From Podospora pseudocomata (taxonomy: Eukaryota; Ascomycota; Sordariomycetes; Sordariales; Podosporaceae), in NCBI RefSeq assembly GCF_035222375.1, contig NC_085888.1, positions 1,426,001 to 1,490,000 on the forward strand: a stretch of DNA of 64,000 nt. Reading direction: 5' to 3'. Shown piece after piece: positions 47,622 to 58,998 of this stretch. Positions within the stretch are counted from its first letter, which is position 1; every line of letters begins with the position of its first letter. Under the pieces are notes generated by a model. The model saw only the letters and a program-made list of their open reading frames with translations. It had not been told where the DNA came from and did no database searches. The position numbers and the translations under genes were made by a program.

Positions 47622-49574
47622 TGGAAACCGCAGAATTTCACGCCCAAGCTTCCCTGGAATTATCTCCATCCCAAGAATCCATGGGGACAGCCCTCGATGA
47701 GAAGAAGACGGGCACTGTTACTCATCAGCCCGCCAGTCAGGATCATCTCGGTGCAGAGGACCAATTCACCGGTTGCCCACCAAGACCTCGAGGTGAACTC
47801 GTAAAAGTCTGGATATTTGAGCTTCTCTGTCTAGTGGTCAGTCTTTGATCTCTCTTCAGTGGGTGCAACTCCAGAAGGGTCACAGCGCAAATGCTTACAA
47901 CATACCCCCAGTCATCATCAGTGTCCTGAAGACATATGACAACCACCCACTTCCCAAGCTTTCATTCCACATCACCCTCAACACCTTTCTTTCCTTCTTC
48001 ACCACCCTAGCTAAAGCAGCTTTCCTGAGCCCGGTGCTGGAGTGTATCAGCCAGAGGAAGTGGAATTGGTTCGATCAAGAGCATCCCATAACCGATTTCG
48101 ATGTTTTTGATAAGGCGAGTCGTGGCGTCTTCGGGTCGGCCTTGTGCATCCGTCAGGTTCACTGATCAGCGAGGTGGTTCCGGTATGCCCCAGCGGAACC
48201 TGTGAATTCCCTGAATTTGAAAGCTTGTCGCTTTGTTCCAAGGTAGCCAACATTACGGATCGAATACGGGTCGGGCAGGTCCCCTTTTCTACCTCCCGTT
48301 ACTGGACAACTTGGGATAATACGATTGACAAGAACCCCTCCTGCTTAACGGAACCCTGGCCTACAATGTGTCCTTCCTTGGTGAGGAAGACGAGTACTTC
48401 GTTGCCCCAGTGTCCTTCACATTGTACAGCTCACGTCTCGTTCGATCTATTGCCTTCGCCGAAAATAAGACCCTTGCCGCTGCATGGGTGGCCGGATACA
48501 AGGTTGTCTGGTCTAACGCCGGCAACGTCACATACACTCACGGCAACTCAACAAGCTCGAACCCTTGGAACTGGCAGGCCTTCGAGATGGTTTACTACGC
48601 CTGCGTCAACAGATACTCGGTCCGCGTTGACAATGGAACTGCACGCACAGTGACTCTGTCGTCACATGACGTGGTTGGGCCTTCAGACCACGGTGTGATA
48701 GCAATCAACTGTACGACACCAAGACTGGTCAGTGGAGGGGCACAGAAGACACAGTGTCAGCAGGACGGGAGAAACCCCAACCAAGGGGTGCTCACACTCA
48801 AGGGCAGCCTTCCGACAGCTCAGGGTTCAAACTTTACCGCAGATGTGCGGAGTTTGACACTCCTGGGCCAGGCCATCACCCATGATTCAGCTGGTATCTG
48901 GGCCTGGGATGGTGGTGCGGTGAAGATTCTGGTGGGAAATGTCGCAACCCCAACGCTTGCTGATGCCGTATACGGATACAGAACCGATGACTTTGGAACA
49001 GTCGAAAACCGGTTGCAGACCTGGGATACCGAAATCTAACGACAGAGGCTGCAAAATGTGGCCACCAATTTGGCGGTAAGCATAACCAATGGGTAAGTGA
49101 CGAGCCTCCTCTGTTCCTTCAGACAGATAGCCTGTTGAGGTATCAAGCTGGTTGACAACGCTTTCCAGCCTTCTCTCTATCAGATCTGATATCAATTCGA
49201 CCGATGGGGCGGATAATGCTTTCCCGGTGGTTGGCACTGTCCCTGAGATGCAAACATTTGTGCAGGTGCGCTGGGTGTGGTTGACCCTCATCGTTTTGCA
49301 GCTTGGCCTCGCTCTGATATTCTTCATCATGACCGTGATTGCGACTCGTCGTCTTGGTGCTCAAGTTCGCAAGAGCTCGGCGCTTGAGACATTGTATGCG
49401 CTTCACCCCAATGGCGGGCTTGGACACGAGGGGACAAAAGCGCAGATGGTTCGACAACACGGCAATATGGTATTGTTGCTGTCGTCTGCTGATCCGCCCC
49501 AGCAAGTTGCAGCGAGACAAAATTCGCAACCGAAACAGAGAAAGACTGATGACAATTTGAGCTCACATGGGTAG
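47622..49574 (+). pseudogene. DUF3176 membrane protein, decayed
   Basis: N-terminal part: METAEFHAQASLELSPSQES up to VKVWIFELLCLVV, joined by a probable intron to ISVLKTYDNHPLPKLSFHIT, LNTFLSFFTTLAKAAFLSPV and FDVFDKASRGVFGSAL. These are the hallmark first helices and DxFDxASRG motif of DUF3176. About 100 residues expected next are missing. The locus resumes at VPVCPSGTCEFPEFESLSLC, again typical (CPTGNCTWP-like). A change of frame follows (SFLGEEDEYFVAPVSF). After one in-frame stop near 49037 and a normal-looking intron (49098-49168), the last helix is intact (VRWVWLTLIVLQLGLALIFF) with a KSSALETLYALHP tail. Function of the family is unknown. Confidence 0.65.
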
Positions 49575-49788
49575 CGGGGCGAATCGAGCCTGGTGTCGAA
49601 ATCAGAGGGAAGGAGCAGGCGGGGACACACTATCCTGTTTAATTGGAAGCCTAAGGGACTTAGCTGCTAGGTAGTTACCTACTAGGTAGCTACCTTAGAG
49701 AGACGGTTGGCCTGAAGCATAAGGTATCTTATCTAATAACACGAATATACATGTTATCCTTGCCAGTTCCGTCCTGACACCTGACAAA

Positions 49789-50646
49789 ATGTCCAATGAC
49801 CACCGGTTAGTGGCGCTTCTTTTTTTCCGCCGGGCTGGCCTGCATTCCGTTTGCAACATTCGACCCCCGCCCAGGGCCCTTCGTAGAACAAACAGATCGC
49901 ATCACGTCCCCGAGAGCCCATCGTCGTTCTACTTCATCTTGGGCACTGAGGAGACTGGCTTCTCTGCTATCCTGGCGACCGGCTCATTCACAAGAGGAGA
50001 TTGCCAAGGTTTCCGACATCATGGAAAAGCACTCAATCGGGCCGGAGAATACTCGAATCCAGAAGCTGGTTGAGGATGGCAACCCAATAACCTGTTGCAC
50101 CCTTCACGTAGTCTTATATGTCACCTACCTCAACATCGGGGTTGATGGCCCCTCCAAGCTCTTGAGACATTGCCCAAAAACCAGCCTTGGGGCCAGGCCC
50201 ACCACCGGATACCTAGCTATACACACCTTGATCCCCGGAAACCCTTCTACAAATCTAATTCGTATTTGTAGGCCCACTTGTCCATCCTCAAGCACATGCT
50301 TCAAGACGGAGGCGGCGTCATCCGCATCTCCCACACATGGAGGAGAACTCAACCGTCACCATCCACCTTGACCTCACCAAGTTCGTTTCGCACGGTAAAC
50401 CCGATCCGGGCCGCTACCTCTTGCACCTGCATATCTGGCGCTGCGCTCCAAATTTCTCAGCTCGCAAGGACTTATACGAGCCTCTTTGTGCCGTCGAGGG
50501 TGAGTTCGAAACCGAGACCCAGATGGAAGTTTGTCCAGCCCAACAGGTTCCTTCGGTTCCTTCGGGGCGAGGACGAGGTCGAGATGAAGTTCTATGAGGC
50601 CAGCAACAGGGGGTGGATCCAGTCCTGGGCCGAGATGGATGTGTGA
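49789..50646 (+). pseudogene. Fragment of dipeptidyl-peptidase III (M49), core missing
   Basis: The first part, in mixed frames, reads like residues before the catalytic domain of DPP III: SHHVPESPSSFYF, then EEIAKVSDIMEKHSIGPENT and RIQKLVEDG. The second part reads like the family's C-terminus: STVTIHLDLTKFVSHGKPDP, GRYLLHLHIWRC, DLYEPLCAVEGEFET, then VEMKFYEASNRGWIQSWAEM. Between them the region carrying the zinc motif HELLGH and its Glu ligand is absent, and the frame changes. No active peptidase can be made. Family assignment rests on memory of the conserved strings ENTR-(I/L)-R-K, GKP-x2-GRYLL and EY/YEA-x2-(E/R)G-x-IQSW. Confidence 0.6.
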
Positions 50647-50814
50647 GGTGTGAGATGTAACGAGCTGTCGGCTTTGCGAGAAAAAACCCTTATTAACCAC
50701 CTAGAATCTAGATAATGATTAGATTTGAGCTTGCGTAGTCAACGGCGAGAATCAATGACATGTCAAACAGAGAGAAATATCAAAGAAGAAGCCCTCAGTA
50801 TATCTACCCAACCT

Positions 50815-53342
50815 CTAAACCTCTACTCTATCCCTATGCCTCGCCCTCTCACAATCACGTCTCTCCACAACCCTATCAACACCAACCGCAAACCTCCCAT
50901 CCTCCTTCAAAATATCCCCCACCAACCCTTTAAACTCCCCACCCAAAGCCTCAACCACCACCTTGACATCCGGAGCCCTCGGCGCCTCCTCCTCCGCCAT
51001 CCTCGCCAACTTCGCTGGATCCAGCCCTCCCTCTTTCATCGCCCCTGTTTTCCCCATCGCCAACTGCCCTTTGACATCCCTCCCACTCCTCAACTTCCCA
51101 TCCAACGTCGCGGGTCCAATAACCGTATCGTCTAACAATTGCTGCCATCTCGAGAGAAACATCCCCGGTCCTGTATAAGACTGTTTCAACGGCATTGTTT
51201 TCCCTGTTGTTGTTGTTGCTGTTGTTGTTGTAGTTGTTGTTGTTGTTGTTGTTGTTGTGGGTGGCGGGCTTGGTTTCCGGGAATCACCACCGCCGCCTGA
51301 CCACCCCCAAGACAGCGGCGTTGACCACCCACTGTTGCTCAAGGAAGAAGCCGGTCGCGGAGAAGAAGGTGGGGTGTCCGGTGGTAAATTATCCAAGATT
51401 GTCTGCATCCGTTTTCTCGAAAGATCCTCCAAAGAAGAGAGATATGACGCATGCGCGTTGATGCTGGGAAGGATGCGTTCTCTTGTCGAAGAAGGCAGGG
51501 AGCTAAAGAGGTGCTGGAGGTTACTACTCACTGCGCCTGCACCTCCAGGACGTTTCCTTAATTTTGACGAGTCTGGTGACTTTGTTGATTGCTCATGTTC
51601 TGATGGCGGTCGCTGGTGCTGCTGAAACACTTTGATAGTGCTGTTACACCATACTCGAAAGTCGTTGGTGAGATACGGGCACTGGCTGGCCACTTGATGC
51701 AGGAAATTGTACAACAACTGCCTGTTTCTTCGTAGAAGAATGACATAATCCTCCACTGACGGCGTCCGGGCCTCAGCATCGTTTTTGGGGGAACCACTGG
51801 TCCAGCTGCCGAGGAAGCCGTTCCCGTTCTTTGGTTTCGCCTTGCCGATGTTGATAAAATCGCCAATGAATCCCTCAACAGCCGCTACATGCTCCCGCAG
51901 ATCCACATGTTCATGCAGGACGCGAATAAACGGCTCAAACGCAGCCACAAGATCCCTGACTGCTTTGGTCAAAAGATCTGGTTGCTGACGGCAGAGTACG
52001 TTTGGAATTTCCTCGCGGTCTCTGATCATGAGCAACGTCGAGAAGTATTCAAGATACTGGGCGTGTTGTTCTTCTGTGAGGTTCTTCAGCAAACTGGGAT
52101 TGGACCTCCTTAGAATAGTCACCACCATTGTTTCTGGGGTGCGTATGCTGTGATTGCGGGCCTCGTCATGCTCCTCCCTTGGTTTGCCAACATGAACTTT
52201 GATCGCATCAAGTTGGCACTTGGACGAGGCAAGTTGACCTCTGGTCTTTTCAATCTTGTCAATGGTTTTTCTTGACTCGGTGTTATCCCAAGAGAGAACC
52301 ATCGAGATGATCCTAGAGAGTCAGCTATTGTGACAATCGAGACAGGATAAGGGCAAAAGAAGCATACTTTTGTAACAGATTCATGCCATCATCCGCATCT
52401 TGGGTGAGTCCAACCCAGTTGGAAAGTGCACCGACGCCCACTTTGGCCAGCAAAAGTCGCATCATGCCGTGAATCATGGTGGCAGCATTTCCTATGCGCA
52501 GAGTCTGCTTAACCATGGAATAAGGTAGCAACTTATGCACATTTTCCATGAGTTTGAGCAGATATGGTCCCTCAGGGGTCAGGACGAAGACATGATGTAG
52601 CAGTGTTGCCAGACTAGAAACCCCTATTAATAACGGCTTCGAAATACCTCAAAGGTAGGACTCACTGGATAATGATGTAGTCCACTGCAGCTTGAACACC
52701 AGACGAGTGTTCCTCCAGACTCTTCTGCTCAGCAGCGCAGCGGAACAGTTCATCAATCAGATTCCCATACAGCAACTGATGCACAGCATCCTCCCATGCC
52801 CGCTCAAGATCCTCCGCTTGTGATCGGTCATAGTTGCCCTTGAGATTTCTCTTCTCTCCTTGTTCAAGACCTCCGAGTATCCCCCGGGAAACCACTTCGT
52901 GAATCGACGCCGCAGCAGTGGCCAAAGTCTTCCTAGCACCCAGCGACCCCTTGTCGTAGCTCTCGGAAAGATTCGCTTCTGCAAGCTTTTCCAAGATGCC
53001 TTGAAACTTTTGGTGCCAAAACTCTGGTGGCAGATCTCGAATTCCCGGAAATGACAAAACGATGGTCCGGAGCACTCCGGCTAGTAAAGGTGACGACGAG
53101 TCGGTGGCATATGTCGGTGCGCTAGTGCTGTCATTCTTAGTGCGTTGGGCAAAGGGATATCCATACCCTGAAACGGTGGCAGGGTGCTTGAAGCTTTCGA
53201 CCTCTGCATATGTCTCGTGATGGGTGAGGATGTCCAAGAGCGCGTGCAGCTCGGTCGAGGTCAAAGTTTGAGGGGTTACAGAGGCCGACTTCCGTGGACT
53301 TGGGTCGCCAGATTGCTGGTGTTGGTGATGGGCCGGATCCAT
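50815..53342 (-). CDS. PXB / DUF3818 (PX-associated) domain protein
   Basis: Three exons (53342-52666, 52613-52368, 52312-50815) give 806 residues. Introns are 52 and 55 nt with exact phases. Residues 22-210 match the PXB (PX-associated) domain: LTSTELHALLDILTHHETYA, PGIRDLPPEFWHQKFQGILE and WEDAVHQLLYGNLIDELF. The DUF3818 region follows (LRIGNAATMIHGMMRLLLAK, WVGLTQDADDGMNLLQKIIS, MVLSWDN) with LLMIRDREEIPNVLCRQQPD. The C-terminus holds a low-complexity part: PPP then about 13 Thr, encoded by a (GTT)n tract. Proteins with this pair usually also have a phosphoinositide-binding PX domain and act in endosomal or vacuolar trafficking. I see no PX domain here. It is the first intact gene after the decayed island. 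Confidence 0.8.
51208..51258. repeat. (GTT)n microsatellite inside the PXB gene
   Basis: About 17 GTT units with two interruptions. On the coding strand they encode the poly-Thr stretch. Confidence 0.9.
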
Positions 53343-54756
53343 GACGGGAGCTTGCGTTGTTAGTGCTGGGTGTGGACGGACAGAGACAAGTCGGTATAGG
53401 GTATACTGCTTGATGTTTCATAGGGGAATTTAACAGGTCGGAGGAGGGAGGCTGAAGGTGTCACAGGTTAGAGTTGCATGTATCCAACTGAAAGCCATGT
53501 GGCAGATGTTGCGGCGCAAATAGCTGAGGTGACGTCAGGAGGAGCGAGCGGTAATTGGAGCAGAGGATGATAGGTATGCTGAAGGTTGTCGAATTCAGGC
53601 TGCTTGGATGCATTCATCCCCGAGCATAGGCAATAGGCCCACTGCACGATTCATGAAGCGATTCGAATCAGGGACTCTCTCGGGCGACCATGTTGGACCA
53701 TTTTGGGCGGTGGGTTTGCAGAACATGACAAAGATTGTCTGAGAGTTTAAAGTTGAGAAGACTGGTGGGACGAACCGTCGTCTGGTCTGGTCTGGTCTGG
53801 TCCGCGTGATTGGAGCCGCCAGGAACAGCCACCCGGTCACCTCTCACTTTCTCTGCCAGTCGGAGTATTTTCTACGCAACGTTTTTGGCTTCGGAGGCAG
53901 GAAGCTTTCTTGGGTTCTTGGGTGCTTCTTGGAAGTTGGAGGAGGCAGGGCGACAACCCTAACCCAGCCCCTGGACTTAGCGCAAGCGAAATGTCCGACC
54001 CCGATCGATCGGGAATTTCTTCTCTGATGCCGCTTCCATCACGGCACACACTGCTCGCCGTGTCTGTCACCATGGTTGTATCTGTCACAGCACAGTCAAC
54101 AACATCTGCCAGTGTTCGGTTGCCACTATGCCCGCCTTGCATCTTTGGGCCCTGGGTGACAAATGCTGGACACTCAAAGGTTGGACAGATGGCCGACTTG
54201 CCCGCTAGCCGGTGAACGGCTTTGTGCACCGCTTGTGGCTGGTCAGTGGTCGTGACCGTCGAGTCAATCACGTCGCGTCCCAATGTCGAGCCAGCACAGG
54301 CGTCCATCAGCAGCGGCTGGCAATTGTCCATCGATGCTGCGGTCCAAACGGCGCCGTTCACCGGCCATCATCCACCGGCCGAGGAGAAGTCGTTGTTGTT
54401 CCAGCCTGTCGGTCCTGTCCTGGTGTTCATCGGACGACTGGCTTCTCTTGTTGAACGTCTAGTGCGGGCACCGCCGCGGAAATGTGAGTGGCCAAGAACG
54501 ATATCACGGCTATCAGGCAGCCGTTGATGATCTGGCGAATGGTAGAGGGTTGGCAGGAGTCCAAAGAGTTTGTTTGGAAGTGGTTGGAGGTCGTGGCGAC
54601 AGCCAGTGTATATATGTGCTTGAGAAGTCTCTCAGTTCGAGAATACTGTACCAGCTTCAGGTCCTCAACAACCGCCTCAGACATTTGACATTCTTCTCAC
54701 ATTTACACGAAATACCCGCACAGCCGCAAGCACGGTATAGCCTCAGAAGCAACACC
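53343..54756. other. Divergent intergenic region
   Basis: Between the PXB gene (leftward) and the oxidase gene (rightward). A TCTGG motif repeats five times at 53782-53806. No gene supported. Confidence 0.5.
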
Positions 54757-56811
54757 ATGAAAACAGCCACAATATCCTCCCTCTGGTTAGGGAGCTGGCT
54801 TCCGGCCGCCTTGGCTGAGATGGTCACTCACGATCACAACTTCCACCCAGATCATATTCTCAGAGTCACAGAGGCTCAGGTGCCACTGTCATGCGAGAGT
54901 CGAACAGATATCCTGGTCAACGGAACGTCTCCAGGCCCCGCTCTTCACATCCTGCCTGGGACGAGCAGTTGGATCAGGGTTTACAATGATATGCCTGACC
55001 AAAACCTGACCATGGTGAATCTCTGGTAGTTCCCCTCCCTGGTGAGCATACGCTGACCAAGATACAAGCATTGGCATGGCCTGACACAGAGAATGGCCCC
55101 CTTCGCTGATGGAACGCCTCTCGCTTCTCAGTGGCCCATTCCTCCAGGGCACTTCTTCGACTATGAGATTGCAACCAACAATGATGACGCCGGCACTTAC
55201 TTCTACCACTCCCACGTCGATATACAGGCCATCAGCTGCACAGGCCCCTTGATCGTTGACGACTGTGGAAGCTCGCCTTACCACTATGATGACGAGCGCA
55301 TCCTTCACTTCCAGGACTTCTTCCAAAAGTCAGATCAAGAGATGATGAGCGATGTTACTAAAGGCCCTTTCAAATGGGCTGGTGAAATCCACGGCATTCT
55401 TCTCAATGGAAAGGGCGTTGCCACCGGCCAACAAGCCTCCATTGGCCCGTCCGGCGGAGGCAGAGGTTTCTTCGGTGGTCGCCTCGGTGGTCGTCCTGAT
55501 GGTTTCGGTGGCAACTTCCGTCACCACGGCGGTGATTATGATGACCAGAGCGACAGCAAGGGCTGTGACTCCAAGTCTGATGATACTAGCAGTGATGACT
55601 CCAACCAAGCTCAAGTCGAAATCACCGCCGGCTGTACCCTCCCCGTCATTGACGTCGAGCCTGGCAAGACCTACCGCTTCCGCTTCATCGGCGCCAATGG
55701 CCTTTCTTTTCTTACCATGGGCCTCGAGGACCACGACGACCTCACGATCATCCAAGTCGACGGCAGCGAGTACAACGCCCCCGTCAAGACCGACCGCCTC
55801 AACATAGGCGCCGGACAGCGCTTCGACGTCCTCTTCAAGGCCAAGACCATCGACGAGCTCGAGAAAACCGGGAACAAATCCACCTTTTACCTCCAGTTCG
55901 AGACCCTCGAGCGTCCCGAGCCCTACACTGGCTACGGCGTGGTCCGGTACGACCAATCCACGCCCATCCCCACAGCCCCGGCCAATAAGGTCCTCGACTT
56001 GCCAAGAGATCCCACCAACTGGATGGAATACACCTTCACCTCCCTCTTCCCCGAGCAGAACGAAGCCCCTTCCGCCTCTGAAGTCACCCGCCGCATCATC
56101 ATCGACGCCGAGCAAAAGCAAGAAAACGCCACCGGCAAGGTCGTCTGGGAGCTGGCTCACCTTTCCTGGACCGAGCACACCTACACCAGCCCCTTGCTCG
56201 TCGACATCTACCAGCACGGCGACGCCGCCCTCCCCAACTGGGAAGCCGCCCAATCCAACTGGGGCTGGGACCCCAAGACAAAGTCCTTCCCCTGCAAGCT
56301 CGGCGAAGTCATCGAGATCGTCTTGCAAAACACGGGCTCTGAACTCGGCGGCATCGTCGAAACCCACCCCTTCCACGCTCACTCCAAGCATTACTATGAT
56401 ATCGGCTCCGGCCCCGGCAAGTACGATGCCGAGGCAAATAACAAGAAGCTTGAGCAGACGGGTTACAAGGCTGTCAGGCGGGACACGACGATGCTGTACC
56501 GGTATGACGAGCAGGTCGGTGTTGGTGAGCCGGCTGGGTGGAGGGCGTGGAGGCTCAAGATTACGGATGCGGGGGTCTGGATGATTCACTGCCATATTCT
56601 TTCGCACATGATGATGGGGATGCAGTCGGTTTGGACGATGGGGGATGCGGAGCAGATTCGGAAGCTGCCACCGACGGCGATTTCGGGGTATATGACTTAT
56701 GGGGGGAGCGTGTATGGGAATTCGACACATGCGCCGAGGCTGTACCAGTATTTTAATGGGACGAATCAGTGTAGGCCCGTGGAGAAGAAGGAGAGGATCA
56801 GGGTCTACTAA
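54757..56811 (+). CDS. Multicopper oxidase (ascorbate-oxidase/laccase-like)
   Basis: Two exons (54757-55014, 55069-56811) give 666 residues. The 54-nt intron, phase 0, ends in AAG just before the first copper motif. The start has a hydrophobic signal peptide (MKTATISSLWLGSWLPAALA). Copper sites in order: HWHG (87-90), HSH (133-135), HPFHAH near 530 and HCHILSHMMMGM near 595. The last supplies the type 1 Cys, the His ligands and an axial Met. A Gly/Asp/Ser-rich insertion (GGGRGFFGGRLGGRPDGFGG, then a DDQSDSKGCDSKSDDTSSDD tract) separates domains 1 and 2 and is unusual. The enzyme should oxidise a phenolic, ascorbate-like or metal substrate and reduce O2 to water, outside the cell. The substrate cannot be set from sequence alone. 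Confidence 0.9.
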
Positions 56812-57476
56812 GAGTTTTTCGAGGGACTGTGCACAAAAGGGAAGGTAAAATAAGGTAGGTTATATATGATATAGATTGGGGGCCGGTATGGAAGCAAGAG
56901 CGTCTGGCTTTTGGGTTGATTATGGATATTGTTGGCGGGTTGAAGTTGGATAGGGGTCAGGTGCGTGGTGCGGTTAACTAGATATCTTCTCGAGGTTTTA
57001 CACATATACCACAGCAAGTATTTTTTAATTTTGTAATTCTCGACATAAAAACACAATACAAAAGACATTAAAAGATCAAACAAAGCACACATTGGCGTTC
57101 TCAAAATCCAAGCATCAAACGGAGATGTCCTTGTATCACCCCTTTCAGCTGACAAGTCCCAAGACGGTCTAGCCTCATCCCAGGAAATCTCACACCAGCC
57201 TACCCCGGAAAACACAAGTTCCCTGCATACGGGATACGGGAGTTTCGAGATGAGATGATGGCAAAGCATCATCGTTCTTCTTTTTTTAAATCCCATCTTT
57301 TTCCTCTCTCTCTCTCTCTCTCTTTCTCTCCTCTTTCACTCATCACCATCGTCACTCTTTTCTTTGGTGTGCTTTGATCAATCTGTCCATCGTGACATTA
57401 CACTCTTTTACACATCACTCACACACAATCACTCGTTTTACACTGAACATACAGTCTACACTCGCTCACCTTCAAA
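56812..57476. other. Intergenic and leader of the GPI protein gene
   Basis: 3' flank of the oxidase gene, then a pyrimidine-rich leader containing a (CT)n tract (57304-57330) before the ATG at 57477. Confidence 0.5.
57304..57330. repeat. (CT)n microsatellite in the leader
   Basis: Short CT tract about 150 nt before the next gene's ATG. Similar tracts precede other genes here. Confidence 0.85.
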
Positions 57477-58217
57477 ATGCACCACCAAACCCTCCTCCCC
57501 ATCCTTGCCCTCGCCCTCGGCGCAGCAGCCAAAACTGACATCGGAGGCTGCGTCTCTACCAAGGTCCCCTACATGACGCAGGATACGTTGGTGTACAGGT
57601 ATGCCCTGCCCTTTCCCCGGCCCCCTACCTACCTATTCCCCCCCAATCTAACATCCCCATTTAGCTCCCTCCTCTGGTACCTCCCCGACACAGGCGAAAT
57701 CTGCGAAATCCTCGACTGCGGCGGCGGCCGCGCACCCCCAAAGACCAACGTCCCTGGTTGTGGAAACTACGCCGGGACAGAGGAGTACAAGCCGAGGTTC
57801 TGGACTGGGTTCAACGCTGAGCCGACTACTACTAGTGTGGTTGCGAAGCCGACGACGGAGGTGAAGACTGCGACGACGGGTGTGGAGGCGACGACTACGA
57901 AGAAGAGTGAGGTGCCGGTTGAGACGGGGGCTGTCGGTAATGAGGAGGAGGAGACGGAGGCACCCAAGCCGACGACGTTGGTTACTGTTTCGACTAGTGC
58001 TGATGGGAGTGCTGTGACGAGGACGGTGGAGGAGGTTGTGGAGAGTACTGAGGGGGCGGATGCTGAGGGGGCGCAGGATGGGGGTGTTGCTGAGGGTGAG
58101 AGGAGCAGCAGCAGTGGCAGTAGTACTTCGGTTTCGACTGCGGGTGCGGCGCCGACGGGGGTGGTGATGATGGGAGTTGTGGCTGGTGTTGCGGCGGGGA
58201 TGGCTTTTGTTGCCTAG
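57477..58217 (+). CDS. GPI-anchored surface protein, Ser/Thr-rich
   Basis: Two exons (57477-57598, 57665-58217) give 224 residues; the phase-2 intron is 66 nt. Signal peptide: MHHQTLLPILALALGAAAKT. A Cys-containing core follows (GGCVSTKVPYMTQDTLVY; YLPDTGEICEILDCGGGR; VPGCGNYAGTEEYKPRFWTG). A long Thr/Val/Glu-rich stalk and a GPI-type end come last: SSSSGSSTSVSTAGAAPTG, then a hydrophobic tail (GVVAGVAAGMAFVA). The core is of a type common in sordariomycete cell-wall proteins, without known function. The intron has no stop and is a multiple of three, so retention would add 22 residues. Confidence 0.8.
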   Translation: MHHQTLLPILALALGAAAKTDIGGCVSTKVPYMTQDTLVYRYALPFPRPPTYLFPPNLTSPFSSLLWYLPDTGEICEILDCGGGRAPPKTNVPGCGNYAGTEEYKPRFWTGFNAEPTTTSVVAKPTTEVKTATTGVEATTTKKSEVPVETGAVGNEEEETEAPKPTTLVTVSTSADGSAVTRTVEEVVESTEGADAEGAQDGGVAEGERSSSSGSSTSVSTAGAAPTGVVMMGVVAGVAAGMAFVA

Positions 58218-58998
58218 AGGGTGTTGGTACCTGTGAATTAGTTTGGATAGTAATTATGCGTTTAAACTCCAAAGGGAGGGATTGAATCAAGACGAAACTG
58301 CATGTTGGCACAGCTTCTCCGCACTGCCCTGCCTTGGAATGCAAGCTTAGCCAGGCTTCTTTGTTGGAGTCGTCGGCGGGCTCAAGGCGGTATCGGATGG
58401 CAGTAATCACGTTTTCGGCTTAGTGACACAGGCCAACCCCTTCTAATTTTCCATTCCACCCTCATTCACAGGGCAACGGCAGAAGCACCCGCCGTGCTCC
58501 TCCACCCAAGCGCCGTCGATTCCACCGACAGCCCACCAAAACACACCTCAACCAACCCTCTCTCACGTCCCTCCTCCAGCCGGCCCGCTGTCAACACGCT
58601 GCCCACTGCCCGCCCCGGAGAGCTTCGTTCACTTGACCATCGCCGTCGCGTCGTCGTGTCACTTGGCTGTCGTGAATATCAAGCACCGCAGCGAACCAGG
58701 TCCGAGTGACGTGTCCCAGTGGATTCTCAGAAGAACCAAGCCCAAGCTGCACCTCCAACTCAGTCTCGCATCAACCACAACCACAAACGCCCCCGGTCGC
58801 AGACGAGCCGGCTCATTTGCACCAGCACCCCTCATTCCTCTACAGTTCGCTCGTTATTCTTTTGTCGTCCGCTTCCCTGCCTGGCTGTCTACCTAGCAAA
58901 TTTGTGAGCGGCCAGACGTATCGATTGCAATCGCCGCTTCCAAACACTCGACCGACCGACCAATTGACTGAACTACCCCCCAAACAAACAACCAAAAC
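58218..58998. other. Intergenic and leader
   Basis: No gene recognised. C/A-rich sequence from 58.45 kb is likely the leader of the coiled-coil gene. Confidence 0.5.

Noticed and set aside
55330-56730. 466-codon open frame antisense to the multicopper oxidase
   Set aside because: It is a shadow of the C-ending codon bias in the oxidase. The protein is Val/Gly/Asp-rich with no recognisable domain.
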